Program-made: the position numbers and the translations under genes
DNA from: Punica granatum
Lineage: Eukaryota > Streptophyta > Magnoliopsida > Myrtales > Lythraceae
Direction of reading: 5' to 3'
Length of the DNA stretch: 64,000 bases
NCBI RefSeq assembly: GCF_007655135.1
Contig: NC_045132.1
Location: 19,530,034-19,594,033, forward strand
Part shown: piece after piece, positions 12,656 through 23,910 of the stretch
Layout of the letters: each line of letters begins with the position of its first letter
Position numbering within the stretch: the first letter of the stretch is position 1
Notes under the pieces: model-generated
What the model saw: the letters and a program-made list of their open reading frames with translations, nothing else
The model's database searches: none
What the model was told of the DNA's origin: nothing

Positions 12656-13597
12656 TGTAAAATATTCACTAGGCCTATAAGAGATTGTGCCTATTTCCAA
12701 CCAGAAAGCTCGATCTGATAAATTGTAGTACCCAATCTCTTATAAACCCATTAGATTCTTCTTAGTTTTTCCGTGTGGAATTTTTTATTCTCAACACTCG
12801 CCCTCATGTGGTAACGTTGGCTTTGACATTCACCCACACATGGCACGTGGACTATAACAACTCGCTCTCAAGAATTAACTATGAGCCGGGACTGGACTTC
12901 CGTGCTCGGGAGGTAAGGGGACAACAATTGATAATGAGGCCACGCTTGGGCCGGACTATGATAAAGCGGGTTTCTCTCCGCACTCAAATTTCAAAGAGAC
13001 CCCGAGTTGCACACTCGGGCCAAACATTGGCGCATTTCGACTGCCCATCGATAAAGAGACGTTTTAAATGGCGTGATGTGAACACATGCACATGCACGCG
13101 AAAGCATCAACCGCTCTGATATCATGTAAAATACCCATTGGGCCTATAAGTGATTGTGCCCATCTCCAACCGAATAGATCGAGTTGATAGATTGTAGTGC
13201 CAAGTCTCTTATAAACTCATTAGATTCTTCTTAATTTTTCCGTGTGAAATTTTTTACTCTTAACAAATCTCTACCATTCATTGAAGCAGAACGGGCATCG
13301 CCACTTACTAATCCAAGCAATGTAACAAGTCATCGTCATATCAAAATTAAATGGCAAAAATAACTTTATGTAGTTGCAGAAGCTTGGATAAGTAAGTGGC
13401 GATGCCCGTTCTGCTTCAATGAATGGTAGAGATTGGAAATCTTTGTTTTCTTTAAAAAAAAAAATTACCGGGCTTGCATGTGCTTGGACTCATCTTTCAA
13501 CTCAAAAACCTGAGCTGATAGATTGCGGTACCCAATCTCTTATAAACCCATTAGATTCTTCATAGTTTTTTCCGTGTGAAATTTTTTACTCTCAACA
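12656..13597 (-). mobile_element. TRIM retrotransposon array with three LTRs
   Basis: Terminal-repeat retrotransposon in miniature. Three related LTRs lie at 12656-12796 and 13125-13265 (141 bp each, TG...CA on either strand) and about 13452-13597. On the minus strand the LTR at 13125-13265 is followed directly by TGATATCAGAGCGG, a primer-binding site complementary to the 3' end of initiator tRNA-Met, which sets the orientation. The first interior (12797-13124) is about 330 bp and non-coding. The second interior (13266 to about 13451) is a palindrome listed separately. The array is flanked by TATAT at 12651-12655 and 13598-13602, although this lies in TA-rich DNA. Confidence 0.8.
13266..13434. 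repeat. Near-perfect 53-bp inverted repeat (hairpin)
   Basis: Arms 13266-13318 and 13382-13434 are complementary at 52 of 53 positions and separated by a 63-base loop. Any transcript would fold into one long hairpin, the geometry of a young plant miRNA or hairpin-siRNA precursor. The arm does not match a conserved miRNA family I can recall. It lies exactly between two TRIM LTRs. Confidence 0.85.
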
Positions 13598-13793
13598 TAT
13601 ATATAATAGGAGAAATTATTATCTGAGTCCGAGTATCGGTTTCAATTTCGATTCTGGGTACCCTATATGCAAGAACCGGGACCATAATTGGTTTTCACCG
13701 GTTCTGTATTATAATACCCGGACCTATCCTAACAGGTAGGTTCCGACCGATTCCGGGTATACCCGGTATCCGTGCACACCTCTAATTTGGGAT

Positions 13794-16700
13794 GTCAACA
13801 AGGATTTCTAGAAAAATACACCTTGATCTAACATATGATATTTTGATATGAAAAATAGGTTGATGGAAAAAAAAATGTGTAGGTTTTTATGAGAACGCCA
13901 TTATCTCATTAGTATATATATTATATATGAGAAATTAAAAATTTACATGACCAACCATATATTAGAAAAACTTAACCTATATTAACGAATATATTTATTT
14001 GTAACTTTTTAGAATGATAATTTATAAATGTTTCTAATTATCTGTTCTCGGTCTACAATTATGATGTACCACATAATTTAAAATTTTGTAAGGAAAGATA
14101 TTAATTAAATAGTTGCGTAATAAGGTTTTTTCCCCGAAGTTGGTAAATATTTGCGAGGAGGCTTTATATTTGAAGCAACAAAATCGTACTTCTTAATATT
14201 ATAATATTGAAAAATGAATTAGACATTCTCAGTAGTAATCATAAGAATTTATTTTCTCCTTTTTGCGGCCAGTTTATGTTATTTTCCTTGCTTGTGTCAC
14301 CAATTAAGGTCATAATCATGCACGGACCTGCAGGGGTGGATCTAGGAACCCTCGAATCAATGGGTGCAGTAACTCGACTAAATATAACGGTACAAAATAA
14401 GCCAAATTAAAGGTGAAATAAAAAAATCATATTAAAGAGATAAAAGAGAATGAGATTGAGAAGAATTTTTACATGTCCATATCTTTTTTATATCTACTCT
14501 TTTAAAATAGTATAGGAGAAATTAGAAGAAAGAGATAAAGATTATCTCAAATTTCAATTGTTGGAGTTTTTGTACTTGATACCAAATTTTTACTTTTGAG
14601 CATTTGAAAGGGAGATTAAGAAAAAAAAAAGGTGGGGTCAAACTTACATTTTTTACAAAATAAGAAACCAATTAAAAGAATAATTATAATTTTCTTATGG
14701 ATTTCAAAATTTAATTAAGTGGGTCAATGACCCCACTTGTATGTGGATCGGCCTCTGGGTCCTGGAAATTTTTCCTTTTCAATCAGGGCATGCTCAGTAC
14801 AAATTATATAAAATTAATTCAATAAATATTAATATTAACTAATTTAAACGGTTTGACACTTATTCTCTTAAGTAATATTTTTTATTCAAGTTTTATGAAT
14901 GGAGAAAAATTCGACATGAGAGAACTTTACTTTTTTGTGAATCTACATTAGTTGGATCATATTGAGTTTTCATATATCAGAATATAGAGTAAAAAAATTA
15001 ATTCAACAAAGAATTATATAAAAATTAGAACAAAATGGTTCTGACTGGTCAAAAGAAGAACCATCTAGATAATGCGAACATAAAATCATCTATATATCTA
15101 TAACATATATAAAAGTGTGAAGTTCACACATTTCAAAGTTCTAAATTCACCTTTTGAGATTTGTGTTGAATTAATTTATTTTTATTAATTATTTTTGGTG
15201 ATTCAAATTTAAGTGTCTATGAGAAGTTATTTATAGAAAGACATGACTTTTCGATTATTAGAGATAAGTCGCCATAATGTAGAAAGTGATATACTTAAAT
15301 TGTAATGATGTGCTCTTTCATTTTGTTATTGAATGTATCTATTTCTTGAAAAGGCATGATAGTGATGTTTCACTAATATAAATACTAATTTTTTCTCAGT
15401 TTTACAATATTCAGAAAATTCTTTTGTTTTCCAATACTTCTCTCTCTTCTATCTCCTAAAGTCCTTACAAAATATTTGAAGATCCAAAACCTCATTTTTG
15501 TTACAAAATTTTTCAAGTGCAATCGAGAGATTCTCGAATTTTTAGGTTATACTATTTGAGTGCACATTAAAAAATTTTGAGTGTTTTGTTGTATCTTGGG
15601 AGTATGACGTCATCACGCTATTGCACCAAGGAAGCGGTGAAAATTTACTGTTCATTCTACAGGGTTCCTCGAACTAGTCCTACATACAAAACTTTTCCTC
15701 ATTTTTTCTTAGTTGTTGATTGTGTGTGTTCTTCGTGTTTTGTTTGATTTTTGTGTGTAGAGTTTCCAACATAGCAAGCCCTTCCCCGTTCCTTTCGGTG
15801 TTGGTGTCATCAGTATTAAATAAATAACTTTTTGAATTAGTGTCTCTCTCATAACAAAATAATTAACGCTTCTCCTAACAAAAGCCCTTTGTCATGCATA
15901 TTCACTATATTGAATATATTTTGTTCATTTTTTTTATTTGAGGATATATGATGAATCTTCACCAAGTAAAATGTTAAAAACAAAAGGAAAAAAAAAAGAT
16001 TGGACAAGACACAACTATTCAATGTTTATATTGAATGGAAAAAGGGAAATAACCGTCTCTCGTTTCTTTGTTCTCCTTTTTCCGTCTCCTCTCGGCAACA
16101 GGAGAAGAAAGAAAGAGCCAGGGTCGGAAAGTGCTAAAACTTTTTCAATGACCCAGGTTTTTTATTTCTACCAACAAAAGAGAAGAAAGGACTTCATTTT
16201 CTATCGTTTTAAAATAATATAAAAGCTGCAAATTTGAGAATAAGGAATACATTAATTTGAAACATTATTCCTATTTCAATAGTAAATAAATATTCGTAAT
16301 CTAGATAAAAAAAATCTATGATGATATGAATTTAAATTTTATTCAATAGCAAATAAATATCTATCGATTATATTCAAATATCTCTACGAAAATGAATAAA
16401 TAAACAAATAAACAAATAAAGGAGAAAGGGGGATGCCACCTTCATAATATTGACTGCCCATGGTTTCTCTTCTGAGCAACCAAACGTGGCTCTCCACCCA
16501 CTTATTGCAGTCCATAGTAATAAGCTTATCAAATATCAGCTTTACTTTATAATATATATATAGTACTAGGTTTTTTTTTGTGCATTTGTTGCATTGGACT
16601 TTTACGATAAATATTTTTATTTACATAATTCAAACTGAATTATTTTAGTTAAATTTAAAAAATTTCATGAAAAAATTTTCCTTTTTTCTATACTATAAAA

Positions 16701-17894
16701 TATCTAATAATTATATCCAAATATATTTAGAAATTTTGATCAATTCATATATTACAAATATGTTGGAGAAGTAGAAGAAAATTTGTGGTGTAATATTTTC
16801 AAAATTTATCTTTTTTCCAATCGGATAAAAATTAGTAGCTATAACTTTTTTTTTTCATTACACTTGCTTTCCTATTATCTTTTGTTGTCGTTGGTAACAT
16901 TTTGAGATTTTAATCTCTTTGTTGTACTCTATGATATTGTCTTAATTGAGATTTGTTATGAGTATTAAAAAGAAAGTTTTGAGGATAATTTTATTTTTTT
17001 AAAAATTAAATTTCACTATTTATTGTGCTATTTTTACTCAAATCTCATATATTAAATTTGGTGAATTTGAATAATTTTAGTTATATGTAACCGAAAAAAT
17101 GACTTTAACTATAATAAGTCAATTATTTCCATAAGAAATTTACTTAATTGAACTTTTATAGGATTTTCTTAGATGTAAAACATCTATATATATATATATA
17201 CATATATAGAAAATATAAAATTGTAAAATATGTGTTTGCCTACTTAAAAAGGAGAACGATTTTTTTGGAAAGGAGATTTTTCTAATTTTCCAAATTCAAA
17301 GCAATTTAAAGAAGTATTTTTAATAGTTTTCCAATTATCTTCTCTTTAATTGCAAGGTTCTTTATCAATTACTTTTTCCCTTTTTAATTATATAATTATC
17401 CTCCCTTTAATTGGAAAGTCTCCAAATGGTTATTATGTATATTGAATATAATGTTAAAAATTCTAAATTTTGAGTTTGTAAACATGATTTCTCAATTTAC
17501 TTTAAGGGAATAAATTTAGAAAAAACAGAAGAAAAATGGAAAGGAAAAATAAAAATGACTTTTGTAAAACTAAACAGACCCCGGTATTTTCATATATAGC
17601 CCGTGCATCCCTCCAATGGAAAATGGACCCACCCCCCCAAACATTTGCTCACATTAAAACAAAAATATATTTGACTATAAAAGAGGACATTACTGTAAAA
17701 CTGCACTTATTTCCTATCACTCTGATTTTACATACCGAACCGTAATATTAAATTATCATCTATATTTTCAGCCGATCCAATATATATTTATACCAAATGC
17801 AATAATTTCACATTTCAATCTATATTTTCACAAAATGATAAATGAGCCAATTTGCAATGTAATCAGAATTTCTCCCTTAATCAAACAATTCGCA
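13794..17894. other. AT-rich spacer without recognised genes
   Basis: Very AT-rich. The only possible structural feature is a Helitron-like 5' start (TCTATAACATATATAAAAGTG, near 15097). The Ser/Lys-rich reading frame near 15938-16222 resembles no family and has biased composition. No gene supported. Confidence 0.5.
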
Positions 17895-17910
17895 AACCAA
17901 ATGCCCCTTT

Positions 17911-18090
17911 TTCGGTGTGAATCATGATATCCGAAAGTCTAATTGAGTCACGACTAATCCAATCAAATCGGTCGGCCCACTAAGGAGTAAAATTCTCTCA
18001 GCGTGAATTTTCTACATTCATAAGAACTCGAACCTAAGACTTTCCTTAAACAGAATAAGTATTGAATCGTTTGAACTAACCCACATTGTT
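17911..18090 (-). mobile_element. SINE-like family B, near-complete copy
   Basis: About 180 bp, minus strand. Read on that strand it starts ACAATGTGGGTTAGTTC (A-box-like), contains GGTTCGAGTTC (fits a pol III B-box) about 50 bp later, and ends in a short A-run after ACACCG. It is flanked by a 16-bp duplication with one mismatch (17895-17910 and 18091-18106). Fragments with the same consensus occur at 10817, 23588, 62316 and 63567, all in this orientation. Confidence 0.7.
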
Positions 18091-18299
18091 AACCAAACGC
18101 CCCTTTAGATGAGGATGTGATTCATGCTTTATTACTTGATGATAATCCCAACATCTCATGACAGAAGCAAAATGCATTATGCCTCATGCCAACCTCCCCA
18201 TCCTAGGAAGGACAATTATCTTTCCGATTCTACACTTAATCTCCACCGTCGGATCCCCATCCCTTACATCTCAAAACATAAAATTTATTAAATTAAAAA

Positions 18300-19359
18300 G
18301 AAAAGAACAAAATCCTTATCTCAAAATCAAGAAGAAGGCTCACTCTGTCTCCATTGCCAGACCCCGCGAGTGCTCCGTAGCAGAAGCACCGGACCCGATA
18401 ATCTCTATCCAACGCGTCCTCTTCATCCGAACGGTGGGTATACTTCACATTCTCGGTTCCCTTAGTTCTTCTCCTCCATGCATTCGAGGTTTTGGATGTC
18501 TAAACTTCTCTGTCGGAACATTAAATTCTCATGATTCTACCGTGTAATGTCCAACAGAAGATCTAATTCTACTTGCATGAATTAGCTGGACTCGTGGAGA
18601 AGTGGGCAGGGTCTGTTTGATGGAATTGATGATGGAAGTGAGTGGAGTTCATAGAAGATTGCTGCATAGCATGCTAGGCCATTGATGGGCAGTGTTTGGA
18701 GAGCTTAAATTTTCTATCTTGAACTGAGAATTTGCCAAAGAGCAAAGATTGATGTACTTCAGTATGTTTACCCAGTGGATGGATCCTCTCCTATTGGAGG
18801 AATGTGGGTTGATCACCTGTAAATAGTGGAATTTCTTTGGTATCTATAATGTTTTAGTTTAGAAAGTGAATGTAAGCGGGCAACTACTGGCTTATACCTT
18901 ATCGAACTTCACTTTGAGAAGTCCTTTTCTAGCATGATAAGTCGGTGTCAGGAAAGAAGTGGGGAAGAAGATCTATTACCTGAATTTTCATCATTGCTTT
19001 CTTTGGGGTTGCCCATTTGTTCCTGATATATTGATTTGCCATGATGCTTGCTCCCTCTTGTTTTTTTCGGTGTGGAGATGGTCGTATACTTGTGATAGTT
19101 GAAGTCTTGTTAATATAGATCTACCCCGATACCGCTTATATACAGCAGCTGGTTACGTTATTTCTCATGTATTAGCAATGTTTAGATTAGTAGCTGGTGG
19201 AGTAAGCCCCTTGTTTGGGATTTGTTTCATCGGGGAAAAATTTAAGTTTCATGTCATCTGATAAGTTCTACTTGCTGAAAACTCAGGTGTCACTTTGTAA
19301 CTGTCACTCTGTTTGGCTGAAACAACAGTCTAGCGTATATATATACAGCAGGGTGGGTC
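18300..19359 (+). other. Probable 5' UTR and leader intron of the Ycf54-like gene
   Basis: A GC-richer stretch around 18340-18440 resembles a 5' UTR exon ending at a possible donor (ACG|GTGGGT near 18434). The sequence before the start codon ends in a pyrimidine-poor but plausible acceptor (ACAGCAG, about 19350), which would leave a short leader before the ATG at 19360. An intron of about 0.9 kb is inferred. Confidence 0.35.
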
Positions 19360-20336
19360 ATGTCGGGTGCAGTTGGGTCTACAGCAGCTATGGTGAGCAT
19401 CACAATGCAGGGCAGCCTCACTCCAACTTTTCTGCCCTTCTCAAGTAAGCAATTGCCGCTGGGGCTCCTGTCTTCTGGTAATTGCAATCAGAACAGCTTC
19501 TTCTCGAAGTGTTCGCATCTCTCAATGCAGAGATCCACTGCATACAACACGTCTTCTTATAAGAAAGTTGTGGCTGCTACTGCTGAGCCAAACCAGCTCA
19601 GTTATGCCGATCCTGTTGATGAGGTTTCTACTTCATGCCCATTCAATTGTCATACCTTACATGCACTTCCATTTAGTAATAACACTTCCAAGTCTAATAT
19701 TTTGTTTTTTAGCATTTGAAGGGTTATCATTTCCTGGGTTTCAACTCAGTCAGCAAATGTTTTGATTGTGCAGCAATCCCCAAAGAAGTACTACTTTGTC
19801 ATAGCAAACGCAAAATTCATGTTGGATGAAGAGGAGCACTTCAAAGAGCTTATGTTCGAACGGCTTCGTAACTATGGAGAGCGCAATAAAGAGCAGGACT
19901 TTTGGCTTGTTATTGAGCCGAAGTTCTTGGACAAATTCCCAAACATCACTAAGAGATTGCGGAGACCTGCTGTTGCTCTGGTTTCAACTAATGGACCCTG
20001 GATCACGTAAGAGACTCTAGAAATCCACTTTCCAGAAATAATTTTCACCTTATTGTTTGCCTTTGGTTTTAATTAGGAGTTTACATTATTCGACCGTTTT
20101 AGCTGATAACTCATTGACTGTTGTATCTCGCTCTTGCTTTCAGGTTTATGAAGTTAAGATTAGACCGAGTGCTAGCAGAGAGCTTTGAAGCAGAAAGCCT
20201 AGAAGAGGCGTTGGCATCAAATCCAACCCAATTACAATTTGATAAGCCTGAGAAATGGGTGGCCCCATATCCCAAGTACGAGTACGGGTGGTGGGAAGCC
20301 TTCTTGCCTGCTGGATCAAAAGAATCCAAAGTGTAG
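19360..20336 (+). CDS. Ycf54-like protein (LCAA), Mg-protoporphyrin monomethyl ester cyclase factor
   Basis: Complete three-exon gene: 19360-19623, 19774-20006, 20144-20336, giving 229 residues with consistent phases (0, then 2). Residues 1 to ~80 are rich in Ser, Thr and Lys, with few acids, typical of a chloroplast transit peptide. The rest matches Ycf54/LCAA: KKYYFVIANAKFMLDEEEHF, then RNYGERNKEQDFWLVIEPKF, AVALVSTNGPWITFMKLRLD and a plant-type tail ending KESKV. In cyanobacteria and plants this small protein is needed for the aerobic cyclase (AcsF/CHL27) that forms the fifth ring of chlorophyll. Length is near the Arabidopsis form (about 210 residues). The start is the first ATG giving a transit peptide; an in-frame Met at residue 11 is an alternative. 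Confidence 0.93.
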
Positions 20337-21139
20337 AAAAATTCCCTGGATGCTTTTTGTTACTTATTCAGCTTAACAATGCTATCTATTTCATGATCGG
20401 GATTCTGTTAGTGAATGTAGTTGAGTTATCAGCTTTTCGCTCACACTAGGTGTATGTGGGCATATGGCTTTGGATTTCCGAATTTGTTGCCTTGTATCCT
20501 AGAAAATCTTATATAACAATGGACTATTACCCATAGGCATCGAAATTCATCCCGAAAAGGAAATTAGAGAAAAGATCATAGAACAAAGTGGAATGGACCA
20601 AACGAAGAATCAGTTGGGATTTTCTTTTCTCATAAGGGTAAATGATATAGTCTCCACCACCCAAGATCTGTTTTGCTTGATCCGATGCGAATCGACAATC
20701 TCAATGATTTTGCTTGAGGGAATGCAACAAATAACAATCCAAAGAAGCTGCCTTTTCCCGAGCAGGAAGAGTTTTTGAGACGCTCAATGGCTTTATCTGC
20801 TTTGAGCTCTATGGTCTCACATGTCTTTGCAACCTCAGCACTGGGGAGAAAGCTGTATGGTCTCCCATATATTTGGAATCTCAGCACTGGAGAGATAGCT
20901 TCTCTGCTACCATCCCATCCCCGACATTCCCGTAAACTTAACCAATTTCATCTCCAGCTTCAGCTCGTCGGGATATGATGCAGCAAAAATAATATATACG
21001 AGATCATGAGAACATGGGCTTGGGCAACAACACTTGCCAAAGGATATCCTGAAACTGGGCAGTGATAACGCCCGAAAAACGTGTAACAAATCACATCCTG
21101 CCATACACGTGCTTTCTGAACTGTGACAGCCAACCAAAC
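20337..21139. other. 3' flank of the Ycf54-like gene
   Basis: Probable 3' UTR and spacer. Reading frames on both strands here have no family resemblance. Confidence 0.45.
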
Positions 21140-21480
21140 CAATATTATTTTATATAGTCGGAGGTCCCCGGTCGATTCGGGGTCGGGGCTGCCAATCGAC
21201 AACCCTGACACCTCCACCGAGGTTGCCGGTGTCCATAGAGGTCGCCGGCGTCCTTTGTGGGCCCCCTTCCCTTTCGATTTTGTTTGTTGGACTAAAATGA
21301 AACAAAATAGAAAGTTTAGGATATGAATGATAAAGGAAAAAGATTTATAACCAAAATGATTAAAAGGTTAAAGATTGAAAATGGAAAAAAATTAACGCAA
21401 GTAACTCCTATGTCTAATGGAACAAACCACATGGGGCTAATTGTCCAAAAAAAAAGTGCGATTTGTCCCAACCCAAACCA
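21140..21480. mobile_element. Truncated GC-rich foldback/Mutator-like fragment
   Basis: A GC-rich core (21160-21275) of repeated words such as GTCGCCGGC and GGTTGCCGG stands out from the AT-rich surroundings, followed by an AT-rich arm. The core style matches the interior of the complete element at 52325-52890. Only one side is recognisable, so I infer a broken copy. Confidence 0.35.
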
Positions 21481-21516
21481 TAATGGGATTTTTGTCTTTT
21501 TTCCTTTATTTTTTTA

Positions 21517-22614
21517 TTTTAAGATTCACCCTTATGTGTTGACTATCAATATTTTCGGCCATGTATCTTCTTGTCGAAGCTTGGCCTCACCCGTGAACGA
21601 GCTGACTCCGTTTCAATATTAATTTGAATCGAATTGCACCGGTTGAACCAAATAAAAAATAAATTGATTGCTTAAAAAAAAGAAACAATAAAGAAACATT
21701 GTACAACATTGTCTTATGTTCCTTTTCTCCAATCCAACAAGAAACAATTGAAGCCAGCATACAATCTCAAAAAATCCCTAAAACCGCCAAAGAAAATTCA
21801 ATCTTGTCAACCATCGTGACCGCCCCTAGACCTCCCACCTTCCCGGCTCTGTCTCCAGCTCCGACCCCGACTCTTCCCCTTCCTCCCCATTCCCTCCCGG
21901 CCTCACGGTTCGGTAATCAGCAATCAGTCGCGGTCTAATTGATGGGTGGTGTAATTTCACTAGCAATAGCGTCGAAACAATATGTACAGCAGGGCCATGC
22001 CCATGCCCATTAATTTATTGTTTCAAGAATTGACCATCTACATATATAATTTACCGAGTGGAAGACAATGAGCCTATGCCCATCCATGCATATACACAAC
22101 TATCCTGCAACTGCTTGATTAATATATTCTTTCAAGCATTGATCATCGACATATATAATTTACCGAGTGGACGACAATGCTGAGAAGGGTGGGACTTCAC
22201 TCAGGACGGGAGCCACCTCGACTATTCAGCAATTACTGAAATGTAAGGCTAGGAGGGAAGGGAAGGAGTCGAGGTAGGAGCTAGAGGTAGAGCCGAGAAG
22301 GGCGGTCGATCTCGGGGCAGTGATGATTGTCGACGAGATTGAATTTTTCACGGGCGGTTTTAGGGATCCTTCGAGATTGTTTGTTAGCTTTAGCTGTTTC
22401 TTATTCGATTGGAGAGAGGAACGTAAGACGACGCTGTACTGTGTTTCTTTATTTTTTTTAAATAATTAATTTTTTTATTTGGTTGAACCGGTGCAATTAG
22501 GTTCGAATTAATATTGAAGCGAATTCGGCTCGTTCACAGGCAAGACCGAGCATCAACAAGAGGATGTGCGATCGAAAATGTGAATAGTCAAACTATAAGA
22601 GGTGAATCTTAAAG
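21517..22614. mobile_element. Foldback (long-TIR) element
   Basis: Two long inverted arms, about 21517-21930 and 22240-22614, roughly 80% complementary by eye (shared landmarks: AAGATTCACC, GTGAACGAGC, TTGCACCGGTT, CCCTAAAACCGCC). The ~310-bp centre carries a 50-bp direct repeat (around 22020-22070 and 22132-22180, shared word CATATATAATTTACCGAGTG). No transposase and no clear target-site duplication. Probably Mutator-like, but the superfamily is uncertain. Confidence 0.7.
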
Positions 22615-23351
22615 TAAAAAAAAATCTATGATACGTGTACAGTCATGATCTTACATAAGGGAATCTGACGACCATAAATAAAACAATCATAGTGGTTATT
22701 TTTGTTACCAACCTTGGTAGCATCATCCACCATAGAATAACATTTTCAACAGTGTATATTACTTCATCCGTTAATAATCATTTATTATAAAAATTTTATT
22801 GGTAAGAAATAGTCTTACATTGGTGAAGATATATAAAATGTGATGAATTCGGGTAGAAGTTAAAAGATAAATCAGTCTAATATAATCACAATCAGTTAAG
22901 GATCCAACCGAGTAGCTCGAAGTGTTGGTTGTGCTGCATTGCAACGTAAGAATCCCTGATCACAACCGGCCTAAAATTCTTAAAACCGAGCAAGGACGGG
23001 CTTTAGGCAACCCGAAACCGAGCCATTGAATGAAATTCAAGGATTCACTGAACTGTGCCTAACTTACATTCAATTCAAAGTCCTTGAATCAATCAGATCC
23101 ACTGCAGCCAGACCTCCACATAACATATTAATCTCCTAGAACTCAATTGAAGTCACCCAAACTTAATTTTCCGATGTGCAGAACACCTCAACCGCTATGA
23201 TGGATGCGATTAGCAGGTGCAAGCCCCTTCATCTCCTCAGGATTCTCCGATTTGACAGATATGCAGCCTGTGTATTCAGTAGCAGTTTATCGCTTGCGAG
23301 GACCTCAATAGGGAAATTAATATACATCGATATACGTTATCATCTTCATTG

Positions 23352-23440
23352 TGCATTCATCAGCTCAACCATAACTACTTCAGCACAAAATCCCGGGAAA
23401 AACTTCGACCTTTCAGTTCATTAAAAAGAAAACCAGCAGC
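23352..23440 (+). repeat. Copy of prenyltransferase intron sequence
   Basis: About 90 bp that closely matches intron 2 of the cis-prenyltransferase gene at about 27714-27800 in the same orientation (shared words TCATCAGCTCAACCA, CCGGGAAAAACTTC, TTTCAGTTCATTAA, AGAAAACCAGCAG). Either a small segmental duplication or two copies of an unrecognised repeat. Confidence 0.6.
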
Positions 23441-23587
23441 TCTGACCGCAGCAAATTTCATTTGGTCATGTACTTGAACAAGATTTTATATTTGACTCTG
23501 ATGACTAGTATGTAGCGCAGTAATTGATCATTCAATTTGCCAAATGGATTCTAGTGGTCGTGCCCGATATCTGTGATACCTTTTAAT

Positions 23588-23645
23588 CGGGATTTTTTTT
23601 TCGATATACATCCAGTATCCAGAAGTCCAATGGCCTAATCCAATT
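23588..23645 (-). mobile_element. SINE-like family B, 3' fragment
   Basis: T-run followed by the family B 3' pattern (CAGTATCCAGAAGTCCAAT, then CTAATCC), in the same orientation as the other copies. Confidence 0.4.
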
Positions 23646-23789
23646 CGGGAGATCGACCAAGCGGGCATTTTGATGAGGAAATTAATTCAACCTTCTTTCT
23701 GTACACCAAAATCTCCAGAATATCTACCCAAATCTCAATTCTTAGTCTGTGATATCTAAGCATCCGATATCTTTGATATCTTTTTTCGC

Positions 23790-23812
23790 ATATATATATA
23801 TATATATATATA
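23790..23812. repeat. (TA)n microsatellite
   Basis: Uninterrupted TA dinucleotide run upstream of the F-box pseudogene. Longer TA runs also occur near 37530-37562, 49483-49512 and 52028-52069. Confidence 0.95.
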
Positions 23813-23910
23813 CATGCACGGGTATATTTGCATGAATATACGCGTATAGTTGCTTCTAGCATTCTCCTGCAAAGCAAATTACAAAGGACAGTGATTATCC
23901 TAATTTGTTG

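Larger units (their letters stand above)
12340..13785. mobile_element. Composite hAT-like non-autonomous element
   Basis: Outer element with inverted ends AGGGGTGTGCGAG (left) and the complement of CGTGCACACCTCTAA (right), flanked by a perfect 8-bp duplication TTTGGGAT at 12332-12339 and 13786-13793, the length typical of hAT insertions. The subterminal parts (12340-12500 and 13610-13785) are imperfect inverted copies rich in short CCGGGTA-like words. It encodes no transposase. Its centre is occupied by the TRIM array at 12656-13597. Confidence 0.75.

Noticed and set aside
12775..13119. 114-residue reading frame
   Set aside because: Lies inside the TRIM (left LTR and interior) and crosses its landmarks; an accident of a non-coding element.
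15938..16222. 94-residue reading frame on the plus strand
   Set aside because: Lys/Phe-rich low-complexity composition, no family resemblance, surrounded by AT-rich non-coding DNA.
17227..17582. Possible MITE
   Set aside because: The ends (GTGTTTGCCTACTTAAAA and, inverted, GGGTCTGTTTAGTTTTAC) are only loosely alike and no flanking duplication was found.
23176..23424. 82-residue frame before the F-box pseudogene
   Set aside because: No family match, and its end falls in the copied prenyltransferase intron segment.
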